From UBA987 sp002292105 (GTDB lineage: Bacteria > Bacteroidota > Bacteroidia > NS11-12g > UBA9320), in assembly GCA_943846675.1 (NCBI GenBank), contig OX044357.1, forward strand, positions 248,001 through 312,000: 64,000 nucleotides of DNA, written 5' to 3'. Each line of letters opens with the position of its first letter. The stretch's first letter is position 1. A model generated the notes under the pieces. It saw nothing but the letters and a program-made list of their open reading frames with translations. It was not told the DNA's origin and searched no databases. The translations under genes were made by a program, and so were the position numbers. Positions 25,125 through 33,877 of the stretch are shown here, piece by piece.

Positions 25125-25692
25125 TATTATTCAACTCGGCGTCGATTTGTTTTAATCCGTCGTACCAGTTATCGCTAAATCGACGTTTTAAAGCTGTTTC
25201 AACAAATTCGTACACCTTGATTTGTTCGGAATTACCCTTGTCACAAGCATCAGAACAGAGATACCACTGGTGATAGTTTAAAGCGGTATAGGTTTCGTAT
25301 TCTTTAATTCTTACGGGATACAAATGGCAACTTATGGGTTTAATGAAATCGACTTTGTTTTTATAATACGCATTTTCAATTCCACAGTTCAGTATGCCGT
25401 TCGCATTTTCAACCACAAAACAACATTTACCATCATCCATACAAGTGGTAACAAGCTCTCCGTCGTCATCTTCTTCATAAAAGCCATTTTCCTCTATAAA
25501 ATCGATGTGTTCTGGGCTCAACTCTTCATATATGGTTGATTTAATCTTCTCAATTTCAGCGACCTCACTTTTGGATATTGGCGCTCCTTTATCGCCTTCT
25601 ATACAACAGGCGCCTTTGCACTTTACAACGTCACAAGCGAAAAACTCTTTTAAAACGTCATCGCTTATTAATGTGTCTTCATGAATAATCAT
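25117..25692 (-). CDS. DUF3109 family cysteine-rich protein
   Basis: A 191-residue cytoplasmic protein with many Cys: FFACDVVKCKGACCIEGDKG at the N-terminus, TTCMDDGKCCF in the middle, then NCGIENAYY, KPISCHLYPVR and YLCSDACDKG. This is the DUF3109 signature, related to the CxxCxxCC-type proteins thought to bind zinc or an iron-sulfur cluster; the metal is inferred. Function unknown. Its ATG overlaps the purE stop by four bases (ATGA), so it is translationally coupled to purine synthesis, and its 3' end overlaps the TonB-receptor gene by 8 bp. Confidence 0.85.
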   Translation of the reverse strand: MIIHEDTLISDDVLKEFFACDVVKCKGACCIEGDKGAPISKSEVAEIEKIKSTIYEELSPEHIDFIEENGFYEEDDDGELVTTCMDDGKCCFVVENANGILNCGIENAYYKNKVDFIKPISCHLYPVRIKEYETYTALNYHQWYLCSDACDKGNSEQIKVYEFVETALKRRFSDNWYDGLKQIDAELNNTK

Positions 25693-26204
25693 GATTTATC
25701 TAAATACGATTTAAAGCCAATATCTTCTATGCGATCAGCCTTATCAAGTACCCTATTTTCCATACTAGATTTAAATGCAGTTACTCGATCGAGGACAGAT
25801 TTATCAGAAGAACCAATTATTTGAGCAGCTAATATGCCTGCGTTTTGTGCACCATTGATAGCCACTGTGGCCACAGGAACTCCAGGAGGCATTTGAACAA
25901 TGCTATAAAGTGAATCTATACCACTCATGGTTGAAGATTTAACGGGAACTCCAATAACCGGAAGCGGGGTCAATGAAGCCACCATGCCAGGTAAATGTGC
26001 TGCACCACCGGCGCCAGCAATTATTACTTTAAGACCTTTATCAGCGGCGGATTCTGAATACGTGTATAGACGTTTTGGAGTGCGATGCGCACTTACTACG
26101 GTAAGCTCGTATGCGATACCCAACTCATCTAAAACTTTAGCTGCTTCAGACATAACAGGGAGATCAGAATCAGATCCCATGATTATACCAACGTGGATTG
26201 CCAT
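25689..26204 (-). CDS. purE: N5-carboxyaminoimidazole ribonucleotide mutase PurE
   Basis: PurE converts N5-CAIR to CAIR in purine synthesis, after PurK. The 171-residue protein has GIIMGSDSDLPVMSEAAKVL, VSAHRTPKRLYTYSESAADK (the active-site His) and AGAGGAAHLPGMVASLTPLP. It is the class I form, as expected next to purK. A 45-bp gap separates it from purK, in which a -7 box (TAGCTTTG, minus 26225-26232) may give extra expression. It is followed, with 4-nt overlap, by the DUF3109 gene. Confidence 0.97.
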   Translation of the reverse strand: MAIHVGIIMGSDSDLPVMSEAAKVLDELGIAYELTVVSAHRTPKRLYTYSESAADKGLKVIIAGAGGAAHLPGMVASLTPLPVIGVPVKSSTMSGIDSLYSIVQMPPGVPVATVAINGAQNAGILAAQIIGSSDKSVLDRVTAFKSSMENRVLDKADRIEDIGFKSYLDKS

Positions 26205-26249
26205 ATTACAAATACTTGTTTAGGCAAAGCTACCATATTTGAGATAATA

Positions 26250-27410
26250 TTACTGAGGCTGTGTTTTAAGCATACGCTTTAAATCGTGCGATTTTTGTAC
26301 TGCTGAATCTAAATCGGAATCGAGCACAGTAAAATGGCCCATTTTCCTTCCGGGTTTGGTAACAGATTTATTATACCAATGCAAATAGGCACCTTTGGTA
26401 GCCATTAGATCTTCAAGGCCACCAAGTGTATATGCTCCAGTTACGTTATCAGCACCTATGATGTTGGTCATTACGGCCGGGGTAATTAAATCAGTCTCAC
26501 CCAATGGCATATTCAACATAATGCGCATCAACTGCTCGTACTGTGATGTATAATTGGCCTCGATGGTGTGGTGACCAGAGTTATGTGGTCTTGGCGCAAT
26601 TTCATTTATGATTACTTCTCCCTCTTTAGTTAGGAAAAGCTCAACGGCAAAAATGCCAACACCATTTAATGCTTCTATGGCTTTTACTGCTAAGGTGTTT
26701 GCTTGGTCTTTAACTTGATTGCTAACAGCGCTAGGTGCAAAAAGATAGTCTACAAGATTAATTTCAGGATCGAATACCATTTCCACAATTGGAAAACTAC
26801 GAATATCACCTGAGGCATCTCTCGCTACAATCACAGACAATTCAGTCACCTCTGGTACAAAATTTTCTAAGACTACGCGTCCTTGAAAAACTTCTGGTGT
26901 TTTACCATTCGAGATATCAGATTTAGACATGATTGAAACGCCTTTGCCGTCATATCCGCCTTTACAACTTTTTATCACAACTCGGTTTCCTGGAAATCGA
27001 CTCAAATCCAATTGAGAAGTTTCAGAGGAATCGACGATAATGAACGGCGACGTAGCAAGGCCGTTGTCTTTGTAAAATTGTTTTTGTACGCCCTTATCCT
27101 GGATAATTTCTAATATCGATCCTGAAGGAATTACCGCAGTTCCATTCTGTTCCAAAAACTTTAGTGTTTCAACACCTACGTGTTCAATCTCGTAGGTAAT
27201 CACATCGCTAATGGCCGCAAGTTCTTTGATTTTTTCATCGTCCATTAAGCTTCCTTCAATGAAGGTGGATGCATATTCAAAACAAGGACAATCTTTACTG
27301 GCTTCGAGGATGTTAAATTCAACATTCCAGGGTTTTGCGCTCTCAATAAGCATTTTGCCTAATTGGCCACCGCCTATTATTCCGATTTTAGTTGAGAAGG
27401 GTTGTGTCAT
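26250..27410 (-). CDS. purK: N5-carboxyaminoimidazole ribonucleotide synthase PurK
   Basis: PurK uses ATP and bicarbonate to carboxylate aminoimidazole ribonucleotide, feeding PurE. The 386-residue protein has the dinucleotide-like start KIGIIGGGQLGKMLIESAKP, the ATP-grasp core (NRVVIKSCKGGYDGKGVSI) and the C-terminal metal site (INEIAPRPHNSGHHTIEA). It is first in the purK-purE-DUF3109 unit. A -7 box (TACCTTTG, minus 27425-27432) is 15 bp upstream of its ATG, which gives a very short leader and no room for a purine riboswitch. Confidence 0.96.
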   Translation of the reverse strand: MTQPFSTKIGIIGGGQLGKMLIESAKPWNVEFNILEASKDCPCFEYASTFIEGSLMDDEKIKELAAISDVITYEIEHVGVETLKFLEQNGTAVIPSGSILEIIQDKGVQKQFYKDNGLATSPFIIVDSSETSQLDLSRFPGNRVVIKSCKGGYDGKGVSIMSKSDISNGKTPEVFQGRVVLENFVPEVTELSVIVARDASGDIRSFPIVEMVFDPEINLVDYLFAPSAVSNQVKDQANTLAVKAIEALNGVGIFAVELFLTKEGEVIINEIAPRPHNSGHHTIEANYTSQYEQLMRIMLNMPLGETDLITPAVMTNIIGADNVTGAYTLGGLEDLMATKGAYLHWYNKSVTKPGRKMGHFTVLDSDLDSAVQKSHDLKRMLKTQPQ

Positions 27411-27424
27411 TTTTTATACGGTTT

Positions 27425-27432
27425 CAAAGGTA
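27425..27432 (-). promoter_or_regulatory. -7 element of the purK-purE-DUF3109 unit
   Basis: TACCTTTG on the minus strand matches TAnnTTTG exactly. A TTTG 18 bp upstream (about 27455) could be the -33 element but is closer than usual. The predicted leader is about 10 nt. Confidence 0.5.
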
Positions 27433-27492
27433 TGATTAAACAGGAACAAAATCGGATTCGTATTTTACCCGATATTTGGAAAAAACTCATTC

Positions 27493-29982
27493 ATGAACCG
27501 TTTAATTACCCTCTCAATAGTAATTCTAATCTCAATTTCTGCGTATCCGCAATGCACTGTGGTTCCGTTTAGTTTAGAAAAAAAGGTACATATGGCTGAC
27601 CTTGTAGTGGAAGCCACAATCATAGAAAAGCAAAGTTTTTGGAACGACGCACAAAACTTCATTTATACAACAAACCTTCTCGAAGTTTCGACGGTATTTA
27701 AGGGTCAAAACGTTTCACATCACATTGAACTAATTACGGAAGGCGGAATTGTGGGATTAACGGCTTTGGTACGCGAGCCATCGTTACAAGTAGAGGTTGG
27801 TGAGGTCGGTATATTCTTACTCAAATCGTCTGACTTAAAGTTTACTTCAAAGACGGGTCAGTTTTTTCAACCCGTGGCAAGTGTTCAGTCTTTCATTAAG
27901 TACGACAAGGTAGAGCATGTAGCTCATGGATATTTCGAAAAGTTTGAAAACATAAAGACGCATTTGTTTCCACTGATTGAACAATATAGCCATCAACAGA
28001 AAAGGAGAATTGGCAACAACCCACTTGGAATGGGTTCTATTAAACCACTAGCCAACCCTGTAATCAACTCAATAGATAAAGATACGATAACTGCAGGTGC
28101 AGGTGAATTGTTAACCATTACTGGAAGCAATTTTGGTATCATAAAAGGCAAAGGTTATATAGAATTTGTAGACCCAAACTACGGCGATGGTCGGTTTAAG
28201 GAGTTACACTATCCTTCCTCTTTTAAATCTTGGAGCAACAGCAAAATTGAAGTCTATATGCCACCAAGAGCGGGGTCTGGGAAGATTAGAGTGACAAACA
28301 ATAGCAGCGAGACTGGTATGTCTTCAGCCTCAATTGTGGTGCGTTATGCGCATTCAAACTATCCATTTCAAGGGACCTCTTCTGTGGACTCAGGATATTT
28401 CCAACCACGACATATAGACTTAAACGGCAATGGTGGTTATCGGTGGACGATGTCGACTAATTTTTCGCCAAAAACAGATGCGGTAAATGCTTTTTATCGT
28501 GCGGCGCAAAATTGGAGATGTGGCACGCTCATGAATTGGGATATTAATACATCAACTACAACAGCTCAAGTCGCTGTAAAAGACAACATTAACATCGTTC
28601 TATTTACTAAATTCGGTGATAGTCGACTTGGTGTATGCGGCAGCTGGTATGGTGGATGCACACAAGGAAGCAACGCTTTCTTTTATGTGTCAGAGCTTGA
28701 TATTTCATTTGATTCGACACGAAATTGGTATTACGGTACAACTAAACCACAAACAAGTCAGTACGACTTCGAAACTGTGGCAACCCACGAGCTCGGACAC
28801 GGACATCAACTGTCACATGTGATAGATGATACTAAAATCATGCATTATAGCTTGACCAATGGCGAGCGCAAAACAACTTTGCACAAAGATGATTTGGACG
28901 GCGGGATTTATGTCCGTGATGAAAGTAAAGCAGGCAAAGTGTGTGGGCGGGATTTGTATAAACCGATAACGGCTAACGATTGCAATATTACCAAGCCCAA
29001 AGCGGCCTTCGACATCAACATAAAAACCCCTTGTCCGGGAACAGACGTACGTTTTACAGACAAAACCGAAGGTAAGGTGACGAAATATGCTTGGGATTTT
29101 GGCACTGATGCGTCAACAGGAACGGCAACAGGGTCTGGACCTTATATTTTGAACTACTCCTCGTCGGGAGATAAAACGGTAAGATTAATTGCCACCAACG
29201 TTTTTGGCAGCGATACAGCATTCTTAACTTTTACAGTACAACCAGACGCACCGGATGCACCAATGGCGATCTCTATAGATACCGCATGTATAGGGCAAGG
29301 CAATCAAACGTATGAAGTAACCGCAGTGACAGATGCTACATCATATATCTGGTCTCTAGCTTCAGGAGGAGCCATATTTGGTTCTAACAAAGACCGAGCT
29401 GTTATAATCGCTTGGAATGCAGCTGGAAATCATGAGTTATCTGTATCTGCCAAAAACAGTTGTGGAACAAGTGGGGCAACAAAACAAACGGCAACGATTT
29501 TGAATGATGTCAACGCGGATTTTTCTGTTAATGATGACGGAATGGATTTTGAGTTTGTCAATACAAGTGCTGATCACGTGTCACAAAGCTGGTCTTTTGG
29601 TGATGGGAATTCGTCTGAGGAAATAAGTCCAAAGCATACCTATGCGACAAGAAACACGTACACGGTACGCTTAATTGTTTCTAATACGTGTTCTGTGGAT
29701 ACAGTAGAAAAGGAAGTTGAGGCCAAGTTTAATCTTGATATCAAACAGCTGGAAGGGACGGATATCTTTATTTCACCTAACCCAGCAACTGGATTGGTAC
29801 ACATTTCAGGGGTATCTGATGGGAGCATACGTCTATACAACACTGCAGGTCAACAGGTAATCTATCAGGATGGTGTTCATGAGTCTACAACGTTAGACTT
29901 GCAAAACTTGCCAAGGGGAATCTATACCTACAAAATCGCGACAAATACCACCTTAGTCAGTGGTAGGCTGGTGCTTAAATAG
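27493..29982 (+). CDS. T9SS-exported metzincin-like metalloprotease with IPT and PKD domains
   Basis: An 829-residue secreted protein. A signal peptide (1-20, ending AYPQ) is followed by a beta domain, an IPT/TIG domain (about 195-285; PVINSIDKDTITAGAGELLT), and a protease-like domain with HELGHGHQLSH (His432, Glu433, His436, His442), the zinc motif of metzincins such as matrixins. IMHYSL just after is a plausible Met-turn. Two PKD-type domains (about 500-590, FTDKTEGKVTKYAWDFGTD; and 680-750, SWSFGDGNSSEE) and a type A T9SS sorting domain (FISPNPATGLVHISG .. RGIYTYKIAT) follow. It probably degrades extracellular protein; substrate unknown. It overlaps the convergent membrane-protein gene by 8 bp. 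Confidence 0.85.
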   Translation: MNRLITLSIVILISISAYPQCTVVPFSLEKKVHMADLVVEATIIEKQSFWNDAQNFIYTTNLLEVSTVFKGQNVSHHIELITEGGIVGLTALVREPSLQVEVGEVGIFLLKSSDLKFTSKTGQFFQPVASVQSFIKYDKVEHVAHGYFEKFENIKTHLFPLIEQYSHQQKRRIGNNPLGMGSIKPLANPVINSIDKDTITAGAGELLTITGSNFGIIKGKGYIEFVDPNYGDGRFKELHYPSSFKSWSNSKIEVYMPPRAGSGKIRVTNNSSETGMSSASIVVRYAHSNYPFQGTSSVDSGYFQPRHIDLNGNGGYRWTMSTNFSPKTDAVNAFYRAAQNWRCGTLMNWDINTSTTTAQVAVKDNINIVLFTKFGDSRLGVCGSWYGGCTQGSNAFFYVSELDISFDSTRNWYYGTTKPQTSQYDFETVATHELGHGHQLSHVIDDTKIMHYSLTNGERKTTLHKDDLDGGIYVRDESKAGKVCGRDLYKPITANDCNITKPKAAFDINIKTPCPGTDVRFTDKTEGKVTKYAWDFGTDASTGTATGSGPYILNYSSSGDKTVRLIATNVFGSDTAFLTFTVQPDAPDAPMAISIDTACIGQGNQTYEVTAVTDATSYIWSLASGGAIFGSNKDRAVIIAWNAAGNHELSVSAKNSCGTSGATKQTATILNDVNADFSVNDDGMDFEFVNTSADHVSQSWSFGDGNSSEEISPKHTYATRNTYTVRLIVSNTCSVDTVEKEVEAKFNLDIKQLEGTDIFISPNPATGLVHISGVSDGSIRLYNTAGQQVIYQDGVHESTTLDLQNLPRGIYTYKIATNTTLVSGRLVLK

Positions 29983-30340
29983 CATCCAGTTTTTCCTTAC
30001 GAATGGCAATTAACCAGAGTGCAATACCACTCAGGGGAATGGTTAACGTGACTAAAAATGTTGTCATAAAAAAATTGGGACCGGTGTTAAAGAAATAAAC
30101 AACAACCAAGCCCAATACAGTGATAATAATTGCACCGGGTTTTTCGTATTTCCAAGCAATAATTACAGGAATAAGCAGGCCTAACCATGGTAATGCATTT
30201 GGACTGTTTTTGATAATTCCTTTAATACCACCTCCAAAAGATTCAGAACCAGAAACTATGGCAAAGCCAATGATTAATAGAATGAGCAACGTAAGAAAGA
30301 CCTTAATAAAAATGGACAATCGGTTTAATGACTTTAGCAT
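29975..30340 (-). CDS. Small four-helix membrane protein of unknown function
   Basis: A 121-residue hydrophobic protein with four predicted membrane helices (starting near residues 10, 48, 70 and 92) joined by short loops (SGSESFGGGIKGIIKNSPN, WKYEKPG, NTGPNFFM). It resembles small DUF-type inner-membrane proteins of Bacteroidota, but I cannot name the family with certainty. Both ends touch other genes: an 8-bp stop overlap with the metzincin gene and a 38-bp gap to the next minus-strand gene, from which it may be read. Confidence 0.6.
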   Translation of the reverse strand: MLKSLNRLSIFIKVFLTLLILLIIGFAIVSGSESFGGGIKGIIKNSPNALPWLGLLIPVIIAWKYEKPGAIIITVLGLVVVYFFNTGPNFFMTTFLVTLTIPLSGIALWLIAIRKEKLDAI

Positions 30341-30378
30341 AATGTGTTTCTTAGATAACGACTAAGATACAAATTCCG

Positions 30379-31326
30379 CTAGTCTTCCTTTATGATATCA
30401 AAGATGTAATTCCGATTGTACGTGCGAACGTACAGCTGATTATTTTTTTCTATAACTTGACTTGGCCCTTTGTTTAAGGGATGTTTTAAGACAACTTTCC
30501 CCGTAAAACGATTTAGACCATAAATAAAATCATCTTCTTCGGTAAACCCATATCCGGTAAAGACGTGATCACCATGAAGTGCAAATGTGCTGGCATTTGA
30601 AACCAAAGGAATACTCCTCCATATTACCTCTTTCGATTTTAAATCAAAACAGGTGACATATGCGTTCTTTCTTTCTGATGAGTCGGCATAGGTGCGGTGG
30701 TGAGTGCTAAAATATAAGGTGTCATTTACACACTTTAACCAAGCTAATCCTTGGCTAGTAAAGTCATATCCGTCGTAGCCATATTTGCGACTCACAGGAG
30801 CTTTCTGGTAATAATAAAAATCTAACGCAGCAATCACCGAATCCATGGCTTTATTCATGATTACCAAATAGCGACCACTGTTTCTTTCCCCTTCATAGGC
30901 AATGAAATGATATGAGGAGTCTACAAAGTGCTGCGTGATAATACTTTTCTGATAAAATTTCGAAACTTTATCTGGAATTTCACGGTAGTTCTTCATCCTT
31001 GAAACGTGGTAAATAGTCCTGTTAAGGTCTAATCCATTCCGTTTTAACCAAGCGTCAGGTTTGTACCCTTCGGATACTTCAGTGAACACTTGTTTTAACT
31101 CAACCGAAGCAACGTTTTGTCCAGAGTCTACTGTGTTTCCTGTAAAGGAAGGACCATTGAGCAGATGTGGTTTGACCTTCGTATAGTCAAAGTCAATCCT
31201 GTAGTCCCACGTTTTGTCGCTGTAGAGCACTACTTCTTCACCGCCAGGTATTTTTGTATAGGTAACGTCTTGTCCAAAAACATTTAGACCGACCGTATAC
31301 AGAAAGGCTAGTGCCCAAAAACGCAT
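30379..31326 (-). CDS. Secreted protein with beta-propeller-like C-terminus, coupled to guaB
   Basis: A 315-residue exported protein with a signal peptide (MRFWALAFLYTVGLNVFGQ). The early segment IPGGEEVVLYSDKTWDYRID resembles the short beta motif of DUF3157-like proteins. From about residue 130 the pattern of strands (FIAYEGERNSGRYLVIMN, LAWLKCVNDTLYFSTHHRTY, TCFDLKSKEVIWRSIPL, YGLNRFTGKVVLKHP) is that of a small PQQ-like or YncE-like propeller. Function unknown. Its ATG shares one base with the guaB stop (TAATG), so ribosomes may pass directly from guaB. This pairing of a secreted protein with a purine enzyme is unusual and may simply reflect shared transcription. Confidence 0.65.
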   Translation of the reverse strand: MRFWALAFLYTVGLNVFGQDVTYTKIPGGEEVVLYSDKTWDYRIDFDYTKVKPHLLNGPSFTGNTVDSGQNVASVELKQVFTEVSEGYKPDAWLKRNGLDLNRTIYHVSRMKNYREIPDKVSKFYQKSIITQHFVDSSYHFIAYEGERNSGRYLVIMNKAMDSVIAALDFYYYQKAPVSRKYGYDGYDFTSQGLAWLKCVNDTLYFSTHHRTYADSSERKNAYVTCFDLKSKEVIWRSIPLVSNASTFALHGDHVFTGYGFTEEDDFIYGLNRFTGKVVLKHPLNKGPSQVIEKNNQLYVRTYNRNYIFDIIKED

Positions 31327-32798
31327 TATCTACTGTAGTTTGGTGCTTCCTTGGTAATGTTCACATCGTGCGGATGGCTTTCTCTCATACCGCTACCCGT
31401 TATCTTGGTGAAATTAGCTTGCTTTAACGCTTCAATATCTTTGGCTCCGCAGTAACCCATACCAGCACGTAAACCACCAACATATTGATAGATTACTTCT
31501 TTCAGATTTCCCTTAAAAGGAACAGTTCCTACGATTCCTTCAGGCACCAATTTGGCAATACCTTCTTCAGCATCTTGGAAATAACGATCACTACTACCTT
31601 TTTTCATGGCCTCTATACTGCCCATACCTCGGTATGATTTGACTTTTCGTCCTTCGTAGATGCTTGTTTCTCCTGGGGCCTCTTCCGTTCCTGCAAATAA
31701 AGAACCAGCCATGATACAATCTGCACCGCCTACGAGCGCTTTAACCAAATCACCACTGTATCGGATACCGCCATCGGCAATAATCGGCACATCGTATTGA
31801 CGAGCAACTTCAGCACATTCAATAATGGCAGACAGTTGAGGAACTCCAATTCCGGCAATGATTCTGGTTGTACATATGGATCCAGGTCCAACGCCAACTT
31901 TAATTGCATCAGCACCAGCTTCGGCTAAAAACTTCGCCGCTTCAGCGGTAGCTATGTTTCCTACGATAACTTGTAAATCAGGATAATGCTTTTTGATTTT
32001 TTTCAATTCATCGGCAACACCTTTTGAGTGTCCATGTGCCGTATCAAGTGTAATGCAATCAACCTCTTCAGCCGAAAGCGCTTTAACTCTATCTAAAGTA
32101 TCTGCAGTGATACCAACGGCCGCTCCAACCAATAATCGACCATAAGAGTCTTTGGACGAAGAAGGGTGGTTTTTCACCTTTTCGATGTCTTTAAACGTAA
32201 TTAACCCAACCAAAACACCATTTGCATCTACTACGGGTAATTTTTCAATCTTATGTTTTTGCAAAATCCCTTTTGCTTTGGTAAGATCTGTGTCGACGTC
32301 TGTAGTGATCAAATTATCTTTGGTCATTACGTCAGAAATTGGTTTGGTCATGATTTTCTCAAACCTCAAGTCCCGATTTGTAATAATACCGCGTAGAATG
32401 CCATTCTCATCGACAACAGGTATGCCCCCGATGCGATGCTCTTTCATAAGATTTAAGGCTTGCTGCAATGTTGCGTCACCAGTTAACGTGATGGGATCTT
32501 TAATCATCCCGCTTTCAGAACGCTTTACTTTTTTCACCTCAGCTGCTTGAGCTTCAATGGACATATTTTTATGAATGATGCCAATTCCACCTTCTCTTGC
32601 AATTGCGATTGCTAGCTTGCTTTCCGTAACGGTGTCCATTGCGGCAGAAACTATTGGTACATTGATAGAAAGTTTTTTAGTTAGACGCGTGTGTGTAGAA
32701 ACGTCTCGTGGCAACACTTCTGAGTATTTTGGCAAAACCAAGACATCGTCAAAAGTTAAACCGTGATAAGAAATTTTGGAGGATGATAAGTTAGACAT
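31326..32798 (-). CDS. guaB: IMP dehydrogenase GuaB
   Basis: GuaB oxidises IMP to XMP with NAD, the committed step to GMP. The 490-residue protein has the full architecture: barrel start LTFDDVLVLPKYSEVLPRD, a CBS-domain pair at about residues 95-215 (MTKPISDVMTKDNLITTDVD), the catalytic loop GVGPGSICTTRIIAGIGVPQ with the active Cys, and the flap YRGMGSIEAMKKG. The start is the ATG at 32798; the frame two codons longer would need a TTG. A -7 box (TATATTTG, minus 32834-32841) lies about 36 bp upstream, close to the divergent gtrA promoter. Confidence 0.98.
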   Translation of the reverse strand: MSNLSSSKISYHGLTFDDVLVLPKYSEVLPRDVSTHTRLTKKLSINVPIVSAAMDTVTESKLAIAIAREGGIGIIHKNMSIEAQAAEVKKVKRSESGMIKDPITLTGDATLQQALNLMKEHRIGGIPVVDENGILRGIITNRDLRFEKIMTKPISDVMTKDNLITTDVDTDLTKAKGILQKHKIEKLPVVDANGVLVGLITFKDIEKVKNHPSSSKDSYGRLLVGAAVGITADTLDRVKALSAEEVDCITLDTAHGHSKGVADELKKIKKHYPDLQVIVGNIATAEAAKFLAEAGADAIKVGVGPGSICTTRIIAGIGVPQLSAIIECAEVARQYDVPIIADGGIRYSGDLVKALVGGADCIMAGSLFAGTEEAPGETSIYEGRKVKSYRGMGSIEAMKKGSSDRYFQDAEEGIAKLVPEGIVGTVPFKGNLKEVIYQYVGGLRAGMGYCGAKDIEALKQANFTKITGSGMRESHPHDVNITKEAPNYSR

Positions 32799-32833
32799 GT
32801 GCAAATAATTAAATGCGGCTATTATTTGCGGTG

Positions 32834-32841
32834 CAAATATA
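32834..32841 (-). promoter_or_regulatory. -7 element of guaB
   Basis: TATATTTG on the minus strand is an exact TAnnTTTG match; a TTG at 32858-32860 (minus) is 16 bp upstream as a possible -33. Transcription should start near 32828. Confidence 0.55.
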
Positions 32842-32870
32842 AATTATATGTCGTGTCCAACATACATTAA

Positions 32871-32900
32871 TTGGTCAAAATTGCAAATGGCTTATTTTTG
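32871..32900 (+). promoter_or_regulatory. Promoter (-33/-7) of the gtrA gene
   Basis: TTG at 32871-32873, a 19-bp spacer, then TATTTTTG at 32893-32900: a good match to the Bacteroidota promoter. Initiation near 32906 leaves a leader of about 10 nt before the ATG at 32916 and excludes the upstream in-frame TTG at 32871. Confidence 0.7.
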
Positions 32901-32915
32901 CCTTCTTTTCAAAGC

Positions 32916-33428
32916 ATGGCAATCTATCAAACCAGTAAGCAAATTACCAAATTCACAATAAGCGGAATCATTGCTGTTTTTGTTGATTTTGCGATATACT
33001 ACGGCTTAAGTAACTTACTTGGAAATGCGAATGATATCGTAGCCGGCAGTATGCATTGGAATGACGTTTACAAAGGACTTGGATTTATGTCTGGAACCGT
33101 TGTTACGTATAATCTGAATAAGTTTTGGACCTGGCGAACGTCTGATAGAAACAATAAAAGGCTGATGAACTTCTTCTTCCTTTACTTGATTTCGTTTGTA
33201 ATCAACATTTTGATTAATAAATGGGGGTTACACACATTCCAAGACGACGAGATTGCCTTAATGTTTACAAGCCATAAGTCAGTTTCTACGAGTTTGTTGG
33301 CATTCAAAACAGATAAGTTATTTGCCTTTGTTCTAGCCACTGCAGTAAGCAGTATTGTGAATTTTTTGGGTCAAAAGATTTGGGTGTTTAAAGGTTCTCA
33401 ACCTATTCCCACGGACGATTCAGAATAG
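32916..33428 (+). CDS. GtrA family membrane protein
   Basis: A 170-residue protein with four membrane helices and the GtrA-type motifs FTISGIIAVFVDFAIYYGLS (first helix) and VTYNLNKFWTWR (loop after the second). C-terminal FLGQKIWVFKGS is the second family signature. GtrA proteins are thought to flip or handle undecaprenyl-phosphate-linked sugars such as glucose for O-antigen or teichoic acid decoration; the sugar here is unknown. The start is fixed by the promoter. Its 3' end overlaps the convergent hypothetical gene by 26 bp, the longest overlap in the window. Confidence 0.85.
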   Translation: MAIYQTSKQITKFTISGIIAVFVDFAIYYGLSNLLGNANDIVAGSMHWNDVYKGLGFMSGTVVTYNLNKFWTWRTSDRNNKRLMNFFFLYLISFVINILINKWGLHTFQDDEIALMFTSHKSVSTSLLAFKTDKLFAFVLATAVSSIVNFLGQKIWVFKGSQPIPTDDSE

Positions 33429-33795
33429 CGTCGTTTATTACCGCCTGACGTAAGTCAAAATGCATTGATTCATGTGAATCATCTTCTAATGATATCCTTG
33501 TGGTTTTTGTTTCTTTCGGTTCCTCAACCTTTTTGTCTTCGATTTCCTCAATGCTTGGCACCTCATATTCAAATGCCGGCTTAGGTGCTTCTTTTTTCTT
33601 TTCTATCGGCGTTTCTCCTTGCTGGGCCAATTCACGTAAAATTTCTTCTAGGTTTTTCTGGCGGGACGATCCCTTCTGGTTTGATTGAGGACGTTTTGGT
33701 GCTACCTTTTTCTGTTTCTTATCCTTATTTCCATTTGCTCTAAGAAAATAGTATATCGCAAAACCAATAAGAATTAATATTTGCTTGGTATCCAT
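33403..33795 (-). CDS. Small membrane-anchored, Lys/Glu-rich protein of unknown function
   Basis: A 130-residue protein with an N-terminal membrane helix (MDTKQILILIGFAIYYFLRA), a basic region (NKDKKQKKVAPKRPQ), a short helix (LEEILRELAQQG) and an acidic Pro-rich tail. It is a known type of small Bacteroidota protein with no assigned function. The C-terminus (LRQAVINDAILNRPWE) is more conserved-looking than the linker and may be the binding part. It overlaps gtrA by 26 bp at the 3' ends, which tempers confidence in the exact stop, but codon use is ordinary. Confidence 0.6.
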   Translation of the reverse strand: MDTKQILILIGFAIYYFLRANGNKDKKQKKVAPKRPQSNQKGSSRQKNLEEILRELAQQGETPIEKKKEAPKPAFEYEVPSIEEIEDKKVEEPKETKTTRISLEDDSHESMHFDLRQAVINDAILNRPWE

Positions 33796-33877
33796 GTAAC
33801 AAATGTATGGAATTGCAGCCAGACTGTATTTGTGTCTTGTCAGATGGCAGAAATTAATAGACCTTTGAATCGGTTTT

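Noticed and set aside
27411..27492. Purine riboswitch or PurR-type operator before purK
   Set aside because: The space between the promoter box and the ATG is only about 15 bp; no aptamer-like structure is visible.
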